Below are positions 1-11,862 of a stretch of 64,000 nt of DNA, piece after piece. A program made the position numbers and the translations under genes. The notes beneath the pieces are model-generated. The model did no database searches, was not told where the DNA came from, and was given only the letters and a program-made list of their open reading frames with translations. How positions within the stretch are numbered: the first letter of the stretch is position 1; every line of letters starts with the position of its first letter. The DNA is from Chaetorhynchus papuensis (Eukaryota > Chordata > Aves > Passeriformes > Rhipiduridae): the NCBI GenBank assembly GCA_013396525.1, contig VWYX01000203.1, forward strand, positions 634,755 through 698,754, written 5' to 3'.

Positions 1-245
1 GAATAGCTGAGAAGAAGTGGACCATGAAAGAACAGTGCATCTGTAGGGTATATGCAGTGACCTTGATGCTTGGGAAGAAGGAAGGATACTTTCTAAATGC
101 ACACAGAAAGGAGATTGTTATAGATGGACTTACTATTGGTGTTTTAAGTAAATATCCTGTCCCTTCTCCATTAATGTGTAAAGTTTTGATTGTTATTTTT
201 TCCTCCTGCCCTTTTCCCCTCACACTTCTGTTTTTCCTGTTGTAG
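1..245 (+). other. ITGA9: 3' end of an ITGA9 intron upstream of exon a
   Basis: No exon is visible. The last 60 bases form a pyrimidine-rich tract (cctcctgcccttttcccctc and following T-rich bases) leading to the tgttgtag acceptor at 244-245. Confidence 0.85.
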
Positions 246-375
246 GAGCTGGTAATCATGGGGGCACCGGGATCTTATTATTGGACAGGAACTGTCAAAG
301 TACTGAATCTCACTGATAACACATATTACAAGCTGAACGATGATGCTGTGATAGCCAGGAGGTACACATACCTTG
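246..375 (+). CDS. ITGA9: ITGA9 exon a: beta-propeller blade, FG-GAP motif
   Basis: Fragment residues 1-43 plus the first base of a split Gly codon. It begins ELVIMGAPGSYYW and ends RRYTYL. The VIMGAPGS core is the FG-GAP signature of an integrin alpha beta-propeller blade. LNLTDNTY contains an N-glycosylation sequon (NLT). The acceptor follows a pyrimidine-rich run ending tgttgtag, and the donor is g|gtaagc. The 130-nt length leaves phase 1, which exon b completes with GA to restore Gly in the sequence LGYAVTAGHF. The start at 246 is chosen because GAG CTG GTA reads in the only frame that matches alpha-9. The upstream exon is outside the window, so there is no initiator Met here. ITGA4 has a related motif but a different sequence after the NLT. 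Confidence 0.95.
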
Positions 376-1924
376 GTAAGCAGCTCTCTGGTGCTCACTG
401 TGAATAGGAAATTGTCCAATAACGTATTTCAAGGCTTTGATGCTATAAAGTTGATGCTGATTTTTTTTTATGGTGATGTATTTTTATAAAAAGTGCGAAA
501 GGAAGAATATTTGAATTAAAGTGATACTTTTCTGGAAAGAAATATAAGCAAAGAAGCACTCAAAATATTCCATTCTTCTCTCCTTGTTGTGAACTCCTCC
601 CTCCCCCCCAACTTGCTATAATTTTTTTGACTGGTATAGAAAAGGCATTTTAACTGAACAGCACATTGGATTGTAGTGGGCTTCTTAACATTCCCACCTT
701 TGCCTTGTGACAGGCAAATTATTTGTCACAAGTTAAACTGCATGTCTGCTTACATGTGCCTTTAAAATGGGTACAACTAATTACAGAATTTGTACTGCAG
801 ATGCATTTATTTTAACAAAAATTACACTACCTAAATGTGTCGTTGGCAACTGAAGGAAGTTGTGAAAAGTTTGGCTATAGGTGCATCTTTAACTCAATTG
901 GTTTTACTTGCTCTAAAACCAGCTAATGTCCCTAAAAAGCTTAATTTAAAGCCTTCCACCTAAACTGAAGTGCCTAAGACTGTTGAGACCTAGAAGGCAT
1001 TTCAACAGTTTGGTACTTTTGACTAAAGTCTTGCACTGACCTCTCATTGTTCCCTTAACCTTTAGTATTTAAAAAAACACAGTTTGGGAGATACTGCTTG
1101 GTGATAGTTAAATGAAGAGTAAATGTTTACCTGTTTGCAGCTATAAATGGGTTTTGCCACTGATCGACTTGAATTACAGGGTTTACCATGTTGACGAGAG
1201 CGTCATAATTTGTAGGAAAAGAGCAAGGCAAATACAAGGGAGCCTTAGAAGGAAAGCTACTCTACTCATCTTTAGTTACTATATATTATTTTAATACACC
1301 AAATAAAGCTGAATCTTTGATCTTATTCTTTCAAATACGCACTTTTTTCTTGGATATATAATCTCATTTTTCTTCTTGCCTAGACAAGTCTTTTTAAGCT
1401 ATTAACTTCTCTGACCTCTTTGCCTAGTGTCCTCTTCTGTCTCCACAGTTAAAAAGGAACATGATTTTCCAAGCCTTCTTGGGCAGTGATTTTAGCCAAA
1501 GGAGGACACTTCTGTCTGATCCAAGTGGGACTGTTGCTCTTTGACATGATACTTTCTCTGTGGTCATGTGATTGCTTTTCTCTGTTTGTGTATGCCTTTT
1601 CCTGCTTTACTGCTTCCCTCTCTTGACTTGCAGTTGGCAAACTGCTCCCAGTATGAGCTCCTTGTGTCCCTCGGTCATCTCCACACACATGGCTTTCTTC
1701 TCTCAGCTTTTGGAAGGGTACTGGGAGTGCACTCTCACTTCCCATCCCCATGAGCTTTTGAACAGAATATTGGTGCATCCTGAGTAGAATGGTTGTTGAA
1801 CTCTAACTAAGTGCAGCACAGGAGCAGTGAAACCCTATAAGCCTGATCTGGCTGGCTGATCTGTTTCTCAGGCTCTTTCCTTTCACGGTTGGTTTTTTAT
1901 TTATTTATTTCCTTTACCACTCAG
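376..1924 (+). other. ITGA9: ITGA9 intron (a-b), 1549 nt
   Basis: Begins gtaagc and ends ccactcag after a T-rich tract. I see AT-rich unique sequence with no clear repeat. Minus-strand frame 1449-1778 stays open for 109 codons, but its predicted protein is low in structure and matches nothing I recognise, so I treat it as chance. Confidence 0.85.
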
Positions 1925-2010
1925 GATATGCGGTGACAGCAGGTCATTTCTCTCAGCTGACTACCACTGACATTGTAGGAGGAGCTCCCCAGGATGGAGG
2001 CATCGGAAAG
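1925..2010 (+). CDS. ITGA9: ITGA9 exon b: beta-propeller
   Basis: 86 nt, entering with the last two bases of the split Gly codon. It encodes (G)YAVTAGHFS, then DIVGGAPQDGGIGK (fragment residues 44-72). VGGAPQ is the FG-GAP core of the next blade. The acceptor is accactcag|ga. The donor is aag|gtgtgg, which departs from the usual gtaagt or gtgagt. It is fixed by phase and by the fact that exon c supplies VYIF directly after GK. Reading past the donor gives seven more codons (VWLFIKQ) and then TAA, so intron retention would truncate the protein inside the propeller. Confidence 0.94.
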
Positions 2011-4584
2011 GTGTGGCTCTTTATTAAACAGTAATGTGGTTGGATGCAACAGTGCATGAAATGTAATGCTGACGCAGTTCCAACGTGTATGAGAAGACAG
2101 GAGTTTTTTGTCTGCAGGGTAGTTTTGAGCACTGAGCAAGGGAGAGGTGAGGTAGTTTGGTGAAGTTGTCAAATTTTCTCTACCTGTCCCTCCTGATGCC
2201 TTGCGTCCTTTGCCCCTCTTCCCTCTCTTTCCCATCCAGTCCTTACAATACCCATTTTAATGCGACACAGACAAGATCTCTTTCACACTGCTTTTGCTTA
2301 GGATTTGTGGCATTTAGGTATTACTTAAAACTTTCCTAGAAATGAAAATACTTGTAGAAGAGAATTTGTTTTCTGCTTGTTTTATTCACACATTTGACTA
2401 TTTCAGTATTTACTTCAAGGTAACATAAGAATGAGATTAGGCGATTTGATGCCATTTTCAAAACTTCATAATATGTTGATGTTTAGTGTATTAGAGTCTG
2501 AGTTTTTGCCAGCTGTACTTAGAAATCTTGGTGATAGTCTCTTAAGAAAGGAAACAAAAAAGATCCTTCTGTAGGTGTAAGTCCCAAAGATGTAAACAAG
2601 TGAATGGCTCAATGGAAATGGCTAGTGGGTTAGGCAAGCCTGGTTCTCCTGTGCTGAGTATCCTCGTGCTGTTGGAGAAACTGGTTGAGGGTGAGCACTG
2701 TGACCTCTATACTATTCTAAACCAAAGGTGGAAAAGTGGGAGAGGGGAGAGGGAGGGAAGGAATGTAAAGGATCTGCTTTTGTCCCTCTTTCTTCATAAT
2801 CCAATCCTTTTGGGACCTGCTGCCACCACTTGCTTAAGAAGAGATGTCCTGCAGCCCCCTTCCATCTTCCTTCCTTTGGCTCTCGTGCTCTATACTGACA
2901 TGAGTTGTAGCTGAATCATAACAAGCAGTGAAAGGTCTTCACTACCAGGAACACTATCCTGTTTAGGCAGATTATTTTTGATAGTAACCATGTCCCAGAG
3001 GTAGCAGCACAAGTGTGGAAAATGAGATAAAAGTAGAGGATGAACTTGGTACTTATACCTGATCTGTCATCACTAGGACATACATTGACTAGGACATGCT
3101 ACATATAGTAGCAGCACAGTTGCTACTGAGAGGACATGTGCATGAGAAAGACATAGTTTCCTTATCCCAGGTGTTCTGTAATGGCTGCTGCAATACACCT
3201 TCCTTCCAACCTGTTTTTTCTGTGGAACAAATTTAGTTTCTCTACAAGGAGGGAGGTGGGGGGGACACAGTTGCTAGCAAGAGATCCACAAGAAAGCAGC
3301 TGGCTCTGTAGTTTAAAGACTATTGCTCTAGTTGCAAAAGCTTATGTTATTTTCCCTTGGCATGGGATGCAGGTAGCAGGAACACATCACAAAGTGTTGG
3401 TAAGTGGTGCTGAATACAGAACATTACAATGAGCAGTGCTGTTGTGCTTTCCAAACACTCTAATAAGCTGATCTTTTCCACTTCTCTGATAGAAAGTGAT
3501 TAGCATCGTTGCACCTTTTCACTTAAGTTAAAGCCAAGATTCTTAATAAGACTAGGTCATCTCTCCAAAGTCACAAGGAGTGTCATTATTTAAGACTGGG
3601 TTTGGAGTTGGGACACCTGGCTACATGCTGTCACTGCTAAACATGCCGCTGCAAAGGCTAGGGAGTCCTGTGTTTATAAAGAACAATTGTCCACAGTAAA
3701 CCTGTGCTTTCTTCTTGACTGAAAACAGTTTTGAGCTCTGTCTCATCACCTGTTAATAGCTCATCACATATTCAACTATGTCCAGTGCTTGGCTCTGCCA
3801 CATGGCCTTGGAAATAAGGGATCCTCTGTCCTGCAAACTGTGTGAGCACCTGGTAGGAGGGAGCCTGTCAAATGCCAGAGGAGTCTTAAAAACTGACTGA
3901 GCCAGCCTTTCTGTTGAAGGGAATCCCTTTCTACAAGCTGTGCACTTTACATCTTAAATTTTGGTACGAGATCTGTTCTTGTATAAATACTTTTATCCCT
4001 GAGGATTCCAGATTAAGCAGTTTCTCCTGTAGAAATGAGCAATGAGTAGGTTGTGTTTGAGTAGCTTTCTGATTTAAAAATTGTTTCAGACAGAAACAGT
4101 GGGAATGCTGTGGGTGGTCTGATTGGGATTTCTACTCTGACCGTTGCTAAAACATCATGAAGTTTGCAGTGCTGTACATGCAGGTGCATCATTTTAATAA
4201 GGGAATGCTAGATAAGGGAAGGGGAGCAGGGTTATTCGTTCTCAATCTTTTGCCCTACTTCTTTCCAGACAGTTTCCAGATGCCACTTGTTTGAGAGTTG
4301 GAAAATTGCTTGGCTAGGTGCTTTTAAATGCACACATGTGCACATACATAAGCATACCAAAAAAAGTAGGCAACAAGATAATATTCAAGTGTTTCTTATG
4401 ACAAGCTTGTGATTTTTCAGGACAGTGGGGAACTCTGTGTCGTCTTTTAAAAGAAGACTGACCAGTAAAGTGGTCATGAAGTTGGATCCTTGCAATAGCC
4501 ATGATCATGATTTAGATATTATTTAGAAAGCACCAGTGCTTCATATTTAGTATTGGTTAACTTTTTTCTTTTTTCACCTTTCAG
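2011..4584 (+). other. ITGA9: ITGA9 intron (b-c), 2574 nt
   Basis: Begins gtgtgg, an atypical donor, and ends ttttcacctttcag. A purine-rich stretch (agtgggagaggggagaggga) lies near 2735. Nothing else stands out. Confidence 0.85.
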
Positions 4585-4653
4585 GTTTATATTTTCAGAA
4601 CAGACAGACAATCAGGCTCTCTAATAAAGATTTTTCAGGCTTCAGGAAAAAAG
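4585..4653 (+). CDS. ITGA9: ITGA9 exon c: beta-propeller strand
   Basis: A 69-nt phase 0-0 exon coding 23 residues, VYIFRTDRQSGS then LIKIFQASGKK (fragment residues 73-95). VYIFR is the outer strand that follows each FG-GAP motif. FQASGKK is the linker into the next blade and matches human alpha-9 exactly as I remember it. The acceptor lies after an excellent T-rich tract (cttttttctt ttttcacctttcag) and the donor is aag|gtgagc. Because the exon is a multiple of three, skipping it would keep the frame while deleting part of one blade. Too short to stand out as an open reading frame, it is called from splice signals plus homology. Confidence 0.94.
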
Positions 4654-7600
4654 GTGAGCATTTGCATATGCGTATTTTCTATTAAGAGGTAGAGAGCGGG
4701 GAAATAATAGCAGAGTCATCCCGGAGCATCATTTTCATTCCACTCCTTCCTAAGTTGTCCAGCAAACCCTGTTTCCTCTTATCCTCCCAGAAGAGCTAAA
4801 CTTATTTTACAGATCATCTGTATGCCATGTCTTCTGTTGCAGTCATGACTGAAATGTCTGCTCAATGCCCATGTGACTGAAATAAAAGGTCTTGCTGGAA
4901 ATTGTAATAGTAGTTCCCTTTAGTTTTAGTTCCCTTTAGTGACTGTAGCAGTACCTCTGAGATGCAGGACATGGGGCACCAGGTGAGCCTAGATGCAGAG
5001 ATTTCCTCTTAGTAGATGTTACTGGGAGCTGTAAGTAACCTGGAGTTTAGTTTAATATGCAAAGCCCCAGTCTGTTTCCCTGTGTCATGCTGTGACAAGG
5101 CGGATATAGCAGTTACACTGTTTTGTGGAAGAGCAGTTTCATTGCCTCGACAGATGATGATTTCCCCTTTCCCACTATGAGTCAGTCTTGCATTCTCTTC
5201 TTGGGACTGCTGTCTTAAAGCTGAACTGCCCTCCCCCTCCATGAAATTTAGTGAATGCTAGTGAGATCTAGCTTCCCCAGTGTGGTGTTGTGTTTGAATG
5301 GGGAAGAGCTTGTGTTTTTCATTTGGGGGCTTGCTGGAGCTGTGTTGCAGGAGAAACAAAGTGGACGGTATGTCTAGCTATAAGTAACAACAAAATTGCT
5401 TTATTTGGGAATAACTCAGTGATGAAATGATAGCTCTTATCTGGGGCTACCTGTGTTCTTCTGGAAGGAGAGGAAATGCAGAAAAAAAGATGTTGCTAGA
5501 GTCTTTTGGATCTGGGAAGACCTGCTACCCTCAGAAAGACCCAAAGTGCTTGCCTGTATCTTCAAGTTTGGGAGTGTTACCGTATTTTGGTTTTTTTTCC
5601 CCAGCAAGACACAGTTGCAGTATTTAAAAACTTGCCTGGAAGAGGGGATGTTAATTTACTGAATTTAATGAAATAAATTTAATGAAATTCAATGAAATAA
5701 ACTACAAGGATGTGTAGGTGGGTGGTGTGGCTTGTATTTTAGAGCCTCTCCAAAATTTTACTTTCTCTGCACTAGCAGAATTACAGACATCTTGAAAGGA
5801 AAAGACCTCCCAGTTCATCCAGGGTATCTCCTGTGTTTGATTGCTTCCTGTTCGTTTCTTTCCCTGTTGAGTTTTAAATGTCCCTAAGGATGTGCTCCTG
5901 ACTACTCCTTAACTTAACAAACAGAGCCATCAGGAAGTTTCCAGGTCTTCGCCAATATCTTTCCCCTTTCAATTTAGTTGCTTTACTATTATATGTAACT
6001 TAACTAATCAAGTATTTACATAATTCAAGTACTTCTAGGGTTCTTTTTCATTAGCATCATCTTCTACAAATTGTCTAAAATCCAAATGAGAATTTTATTT
6101 CAAAAAGAAGGCTGTGTTAAATCACCTTTTTTGTTTGGTTGTTGGTTTTTGTGGTAGAAGCAAAACCAGACTGGCTCAGCAATGAACACTTCTTGAAAAT
6201 GAGCTCTCACAAAATGCTGTATCCTTCCCAGTGGTGTGAAAGTTCATTGCTCTGACATTCTTGTTAGACAGATATGAACAGCAGGCCAGTTTTTTTCCTT
6301 CCTTTTTTATTAATGGAGGCTGAACTAGGAAATCAAATGCAGACAAGAAAAAGAAAATTCAGTACCTTGTTACAAATGTTACGTGTGCAGACTTTGGGTT
6401 CTTACAGCACTGCAAACTCACCCATGCTGCAGACATACCATGTTGCAGTTAAGTAAATAATAGCCTTTTCCTGAGAACTGTGTGAATACATAATGAAATG
6501 CTTTTCATAACTTTTGTTCCTTGTCCATGAGAAATTTACCATGAGAAATTTCTTTTAAAACTTCTGTGGATTAAAAAAATAAACAAAAAATCCACAAGGG
6601 AACTTAAGCTACAAAATAACTGGAGTCAAGTGATATTTGAGGTCTGACTTTAAACCCACACAAGCACAAAAATCTGCATTAACAAACTGAAATGCTATTC
6701 TTCAGTCACCCCTGCATTATATATTTAGCAACTTTTAAATCTTACAGACTGCACAGAATAGAGTTGCTGCTGCCCATCTAGCATGCCCAGTAGTTCTGGT
6801 TCATGCATGTTAACTTATGGGCACAGAAGACAGTAGGTCAGAGATCTGCAATGAGGAGTGTAAAAGCATTCAAGAAAAGTGATAAGTTCTTTTTAACATA
6901 ATTCATTATTTCTTTAACCTCAATTTTTCCTACTTTGGAGGAAACAGCTCTCAGTTTCAAATATGAAGTGATATCTTATCCAGTTTCCTGCTGAAGCAGC
7001 TTTTAATTTTGAGGTGATAGTTTGTAGTTGGTTTCAAAGAGTATGCCTTTTGTTACCTTAGCAGAAGTGAATGAAATAAGGCTGAAACCTCATTCTTGCT
7101 TTTGGTTTCCTTCTTGTGCTTAAATGTGTTTTGAAATTTGTAATGTGGGTGCCGATTGGGAGATAGTTTTTAATGTTCACCCATATAAAAAAATCATGAA
7201 GTGAAATTAATGTATTTCTTTATTTTAAGCAATTAAGTTTATCAAGCAATAATAAATGGAGATTGAAAGTGACTTACATTTGTTGTGTATCAACTGAAAA
7301 GCTTTTATTGAAAGTCTTGGTTTCTGTATCAACTTACCTGCCTGTACATGAGAGGAAACGCGATGATTAAGACCCACAACCAGTATGCCCTTTGATTGTG
7401 ATTGATACAAATAAATACTAATAGAACAGGGAAAGATAGTCTACAATCAAGAGTTAGTCTTAGATACCTGTTTTCATGGCCTCTTGCCTATTTTTCTTTT
7501 TTTCTTTCATTATTTCTTTAAGGTAACCCCAGTTGATCTGTGGTACCCAACTTCAAGGAAGTTTGGCACTGGGCATGAATAATCACTGTCCAGGTCTGGT

Positions 7601-7940
7601 TTGGGAAACTCATTTCACCCCTTCCTAGTTTTAAGCATTTGATAAGCAAAAGCTCATCTAAGAAAGCTCTTTAAGTGTCTCACTTATGTATGCCCGGGAG
7701 TATAACTTCTATTCTCTTGGTAAAACATCCAGACTGATGTACTGTTACAGTAAAGTGTTTTAATTTCTGCCAGAATTATTCCTAAAGCCTTCTCTATAGG
7801 AGAGCTTGTGAGTGATAAAGCTGCAAGTCATCATGTGAAATTAAAAGAATAACCAAATCAAACAAAGACCATGCCTTTATGATTTTCTCCTGTGTGTGGG
7901 CAGATACTGAATGCTTTGTTGTGACTCAACTTGGTTACAG
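4654..7940 (+). other. ITGA9: ITGA9 intron (c-d), 3287 nt
   Basis: Begins gtgagc and ends ggttacag. It contains a short AT-rich degenerate repeat at 5660-5700, in which aatgaaat recurs at 5667, 5681 and 5691, and a duplicated tagttccctt around 4910-4940. No exon-like or mobile-element sequence was recognised. Confidence 0.85.
5660..5700. repeat. AT-rich degenerate tandem repeat
   Basis: The octamer aatgaaat occurs at 5667, 5681 and 5691, with related flanks, within 41 bases. Low-complexity intronic sequence. Confidence 0.6.
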
Positions 7941-8078
7941 ATGGGCTCTTACTTTGGCTCCTCCTTATGTGCAGTTGACCTGAATTCTGATGGGTTCTCA
8001 GACCTGCTGGTTGGAGCACCTATGTTTTCTGAGATCAGAGATGAGGGTCAAGTCACAGTCTATATCAACAGAGGAAAT
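7941..8078 (+). CDS. ITGA9: ITGA9 exon d: beta-propeller, first Ca2+-binding loop seen
   Basis: 138 nt, phase 0-0, 46 residues (fragment 96-141). It begins MGSYFGSSLCAVDLNSDG and ends VTVYINRGN. DLNSDGFSD is a DxDxDG-type Ca2+-binding hairpin loop, with Asn in the second Asp position, followed by LLVGAP, the FG-GAP core. In integrin alpha chains these loops lie on the lower face of the propeller and bind structural calcium. The acceptor is ggttacag|atg and the donor is aat|gtgagt. The ATG at 7941 is an internal Met, not a start. Two sites differ from human as I remember it (human DLNGDGLSD), both conservative for metal binding. Confidence 0.96.
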
Positions 8079-10213
8079 GTGAGTATGTACAGGAAATGAC
8101 TTTGTAAGGGATGATGGTGTGGGTTCCAGGCAAGGTAATGCTTATGTCCTTCCAGCATTTGATGTCTCAAATAAGTAGGGCTCTGGATGTCTCTAGCAAA
8201 GCATGAAGTCACAGGAAGATTTATCTGGTATCGTAGTTTGCCAGACACCAGCCCGTATTCATCACAGACCAGTGACTTTTTCAAGGAGGTCTGAGAAAGT
8301 TTCTGGTTGTGTGTTGAAACTTGGTAGCATTCGTGGCTTTATGTGGATTTGATGCCAAAACCAAGTAAGAGTCAGCAGCTTTGACTGAGTTTTCTTTGTG
8401 TTTTGGGTGGTCACTAAAACCTAAAACACAAATTAGAAGACAAATGTCTGAGGATTGAGGAAGAGGAGAGAAATCAGAGATGGAATTCATGTTACTTTTC
8501 CATAATGCCCCATATACAGATTTTAGGGGAAGTTCTTAGCAGCTGCTGCTGTTGGATTTCACATAACTTAACAACAGTCTTGGAAAAGTCTGAACTTTGT
8601 TGCATTGGCAAACCAAGGCCATTCTAATATTTTATGTATAGGAAAACAGTGGTTGTTTACATACTACTAAATATTTAATATTCAGGTCCTAAAGCTGCTG
8701 GCTTAAAGGAAGAGTTGTTATGGACTAAAATGAAATTGGCTTGTATTTTGGGAACTTTGAGTTTATTTATACTAGACTTCAAATTCATCAGAAGTCCTAG
8801 CATTTAGGAGACTTCAGAATTGTTTTTGCTGTAATTTTATTTTTTATTACTTCTCCTTTAATTGAGCTTTACTTTTTCAGTTTTATCCACAGGAGGTTCC
8901 ATGTTTTATGTTGCACTGTTGCTGTTGGGTCCTCAGGATAGCATCCAGAATGCCAAACAGATAGCCAACATTTTCTGCTCACACTGAGAGTATCCATGAG
9001 TTAATTTTTATCTTCTATAAAATAGTCAACAAGTATGAGTTTCTTATAGTCCTGCACCAGGAGTGTTAGAATTACTTGCACAAGCAATGGCTTGCAGGAT
9101 TGTGGGCTTTATTTCGGGTAGTGGACATTTTATACTATGTTTCATTCTGCAAGCACCACTGCTTAAGAGGTTCTTGCGGAGGATCAGAGAAAACTTTATT
9201 ATAAAACAAGCACGCATTGGGATGCTACGTTTAAAATGCTTCTGGTTTTTTTTTTCTTGTGACAACTACAAAGATTTGAGTCACAGATACAGACCTGCCT
9301 GTCTTCTCTCTGTTGTGTTTCAATTTCATTATGTGGGATTTTCTTGAAGTCAGCAACTCCTTGCAGCTAAATAAAAGATTTTAGTACATGTCCCAGAGGG
9401 TAGCTTATTCTTATTCACAAAGGAAGCAAAAACAAAACAATCCTGAGGTGGGTACAGACTTAGGCTGTGTAACTAATTTTTTTTTTTCTTGTGGAAATGT
9501 TCCTTTCCCTTTAAGGGAAGACTGCAAGAAAATAAAACTTATGTATCTGACCAGAAGGTGGGTGGGCAAGAAATACCAGAGCCATATAAGGCTTCTCACG
9601 GCACAGTAGTACAAAGCTACTTAATTCTGAACTTTTCTCAGTCACTTTATTTCATTAAATATCTTTCCTAATTCTTAATTTAAGAAGGCTTTTGGAGGAA
9701 TTTGCTTTAATCCTTCTGTCCTGTACTTAAAATGTTTTCAAATCCAATTATCAAATGTTCTTTGCTTAGGGAAGAATACTCCTTAGCTCACTGGAGTTTA
9801 GCTGAATAAACTTGGACTGGGGATTACTCCTTGGATGTAATCTGCCGGTAGAGCAAACTCTGGGCTGTTACATTTTAGGCGTCTGAAAACTTTCACGATT
9901 CACCAATCCCTGTGACTGCATTTAATTACATCTCTGAGTTACTGTTTAGTTAATTTAATATTTTTGTTAAATCATTCATGCACTCCTTCCCTTTGTCTTC
10001 CCTTCCCCCTTTAAAACTAAAACCCAGAAGGTTTAAAACACAAGTAAATTTGATTCCTAGAGCCCAGGTAATCTGATGGCAATGAGAGCAAGAGGCAGGC
10101 TGCAGCTCTGCCCCAGGTCATTCCCACAGCACATGGGCAGCTTCCGTGGGAAAGGCTTGCCTCATCCAGGGCTTGCACCATTTCCCTGATGCTGTTTTTT
10201 TCTTGCTTGCTAG
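8079..10213 (+). other. ITGA9: ITGA9 intron (d-e), 2135 nt
   Basis: Begins gtgagt and ends gcttgctag. AT-rich unique sequence with short T runs near 9247 and 9478. I see no other feature. Confidence 0.85.
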
Positions 10214-10319
10214 GGAGTGCTGGAAGAGCAGCTCATCCTGGACGGTGACAATGCCTATAATGCACACTTTGGGGAGAGCATGGCTGCCCTTGGCGATATT
10301 GATGACGATGGCTTCCCAG
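10214..10319 (+). CDS. ITGA9: ITGA9 exon e: beta-propeller, second Ca2+ loop (first part)
   Basis: 106 nt coding GVLEEQLILDGDNAYNAHFG then ESMAALGDIDDDGFP, ending with the first base of the Asp codon that closes the Ca2+ loop. DIDDDGFP plus D from exon f gives a complete DxDxDGxxD motif. NAHFGES is the start of a blade. The acceptor is cttgctag|gga and the donor is cag|gtcagt. The phase 1 exit is completed by AT at the start of exon f. The match to human alpha-9 is close, with Asp-Ile-Asp-Asp in place of the human Asp-Leu-Asp-Asn. Fragment residues 142-176. Confidence 0.95.
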
Positions 10320-11767
10320 GTCAGTGCAATTTCCTCCGTGGCCATTTCTCCATAAATGCGAACAATGCTGGTGATGCTGGTAGTCTTGCATGGCCTGCAT
10401 TGCTTATGCAGACCTGACTAACACCTGGATTCAACCTAAGGATAAACCTGCTAGAGCAGGATTTGGATGCGCTAAAGCCTTTTGTAGCTGATCATCCTTG
10501 TTGTTGGTTTAGTTTGTGTCTGTGCAGGTCACACCCCACTCTCATTAACCTTGCTTTGCTTTCCTTGCTGTTGTATTTTCTTCTTCCCTTTACGGTTTAT
10601 AAAAGGCTTTAGATACCCTCACCCTGAACAAAACAGAAACCTATGCCTGACTTCTTCCTTCTTGCCCATTTCCCTATGTTTCCAAGCCTTTCTGGTTTTG
10701 TTGACATAGTCTCATTTCTTATCATGAAGTGTAATTCAGAAATAGCTTCTCACTCCTGATAGCTCATAGTCTATTAATTTCTCTCTTTTGCTTTGTTCTC
10801 CCCCTGCTCCATTCTCAGGATGCTCAGTGTGAGACCTCATGCTGTGAGAGCAGTAGGTGGGAACAAAATGTCAATGCTCCTTTTCTGCCCTGGTTTCTGG
10901 AAATGCAGATTAAGGCCTTCTAAACAAAGGCCAACTTAGTGTGTGCATGGATTTATTTCTTCCGGGCCACTCAGGACACAATATCCCATTAAGCCTAACC
11001 CAGCCTCATTGCAGGTTGTCCTCACAAATCGTGGGCATGCTCTTCCTCTGCATTTGGGCATGCATTTGTGTGTTCTTGCTAATGCTTGTAGGTCAGTCAT
11101 GGTGATGGTGAGAATGCAGAGGGAGTTGGATCAGTCTGTGGGTATGAAGCAATCATGAAAAGCTTAATTTTAGCAGATGCATAGACACTAGATCCAAGTA
11201 GGAGAGAAGAATGGGAGGTGGGATCATGCTTTCTGCAGGAGTTTGCAGTTAAATTGGATAAAATGTAATTTGAAAGTTCACTCTCAGCAGCCGTTTTTTA
11301 ATTCTTGCCTATCCATTTAATACACCCAGCCCCTTTGTGGAGCCTTGAATTTTCAACCAACCTTAATGTACTGCTGCAGTAAATATTTTGCCAGTCTTGT
11401 CTTGGTTCACAAAGCTGATGTTCTCATGGATTGAAGATTAGATTTTGAAAGGATTCTAAATTCACTTTTTTGAGTGTGGTTCCTGGTTGATAAACAAATT
11501 TTCATAACAGTATATGTTTCTAATCAGGCACAACATCTGGTTCTGTGAAACATACATATGTGTACAAATCATATGCATTTGTGTATTTTTAAAGTTTATC
11601 TTAACATGAGCTCTTAATTAAATCAAACAAGTGTCTTCTGCCCAGGTTCATATAAGCTGCCGATCATCTTTGTCATGGGGAGCTGTTTTCCTATGGATAG
11701 CTGCATCCTAAAATTAGGGAAACGTTGGATTAATGGAATGGATTGTGAAGTCTGCGCTGTTTTACAG
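10320..11767 (+). other. ITGA9: ITGA9 intron (e-f), 1448 nt
   Basis: Begins gtcagt and ends tgttttacag. No repeat or exon-like segment was recognised. Confidence 0.85.
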
Positions 11768-11862
11768 ATGTTGCCATTGGAGCGCCTAAGGAGGATAACT
11801 ACATAGGAGCAGTGTACATTTACCATGGGGATGCCAGTGGTATTACACCTCAGTACTCCATG
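11768..11862 (+). CDS. ITGA9: ITGA9 exon f: beta-propeller FG-GAP blade
   Basis: 95 nt. It enters with AT, completing the Asp codon, and reads (D)VAIGAPKEDNYIGAVYIYHG and then DASGITPQYSM (fragment residues 177-208). VAIGAPKED is an FG-GAP core and AVYIYHG the strand after it. The donor follows ATG exactly (atg|gtatgtg), phase 0. The acceptor is tgttttacag. NYIG replaces the human DFAG, and the rest is almost unchanged. The exon carries no Cys and no glycosylation sequon. Confidence 0.95.

Noticed and set aside
1449..1778. 109-codon minus-strand frame
   Set aside because: Lies within an ITGA9 intron. It shows no recognisable motif, splice support or promoter.
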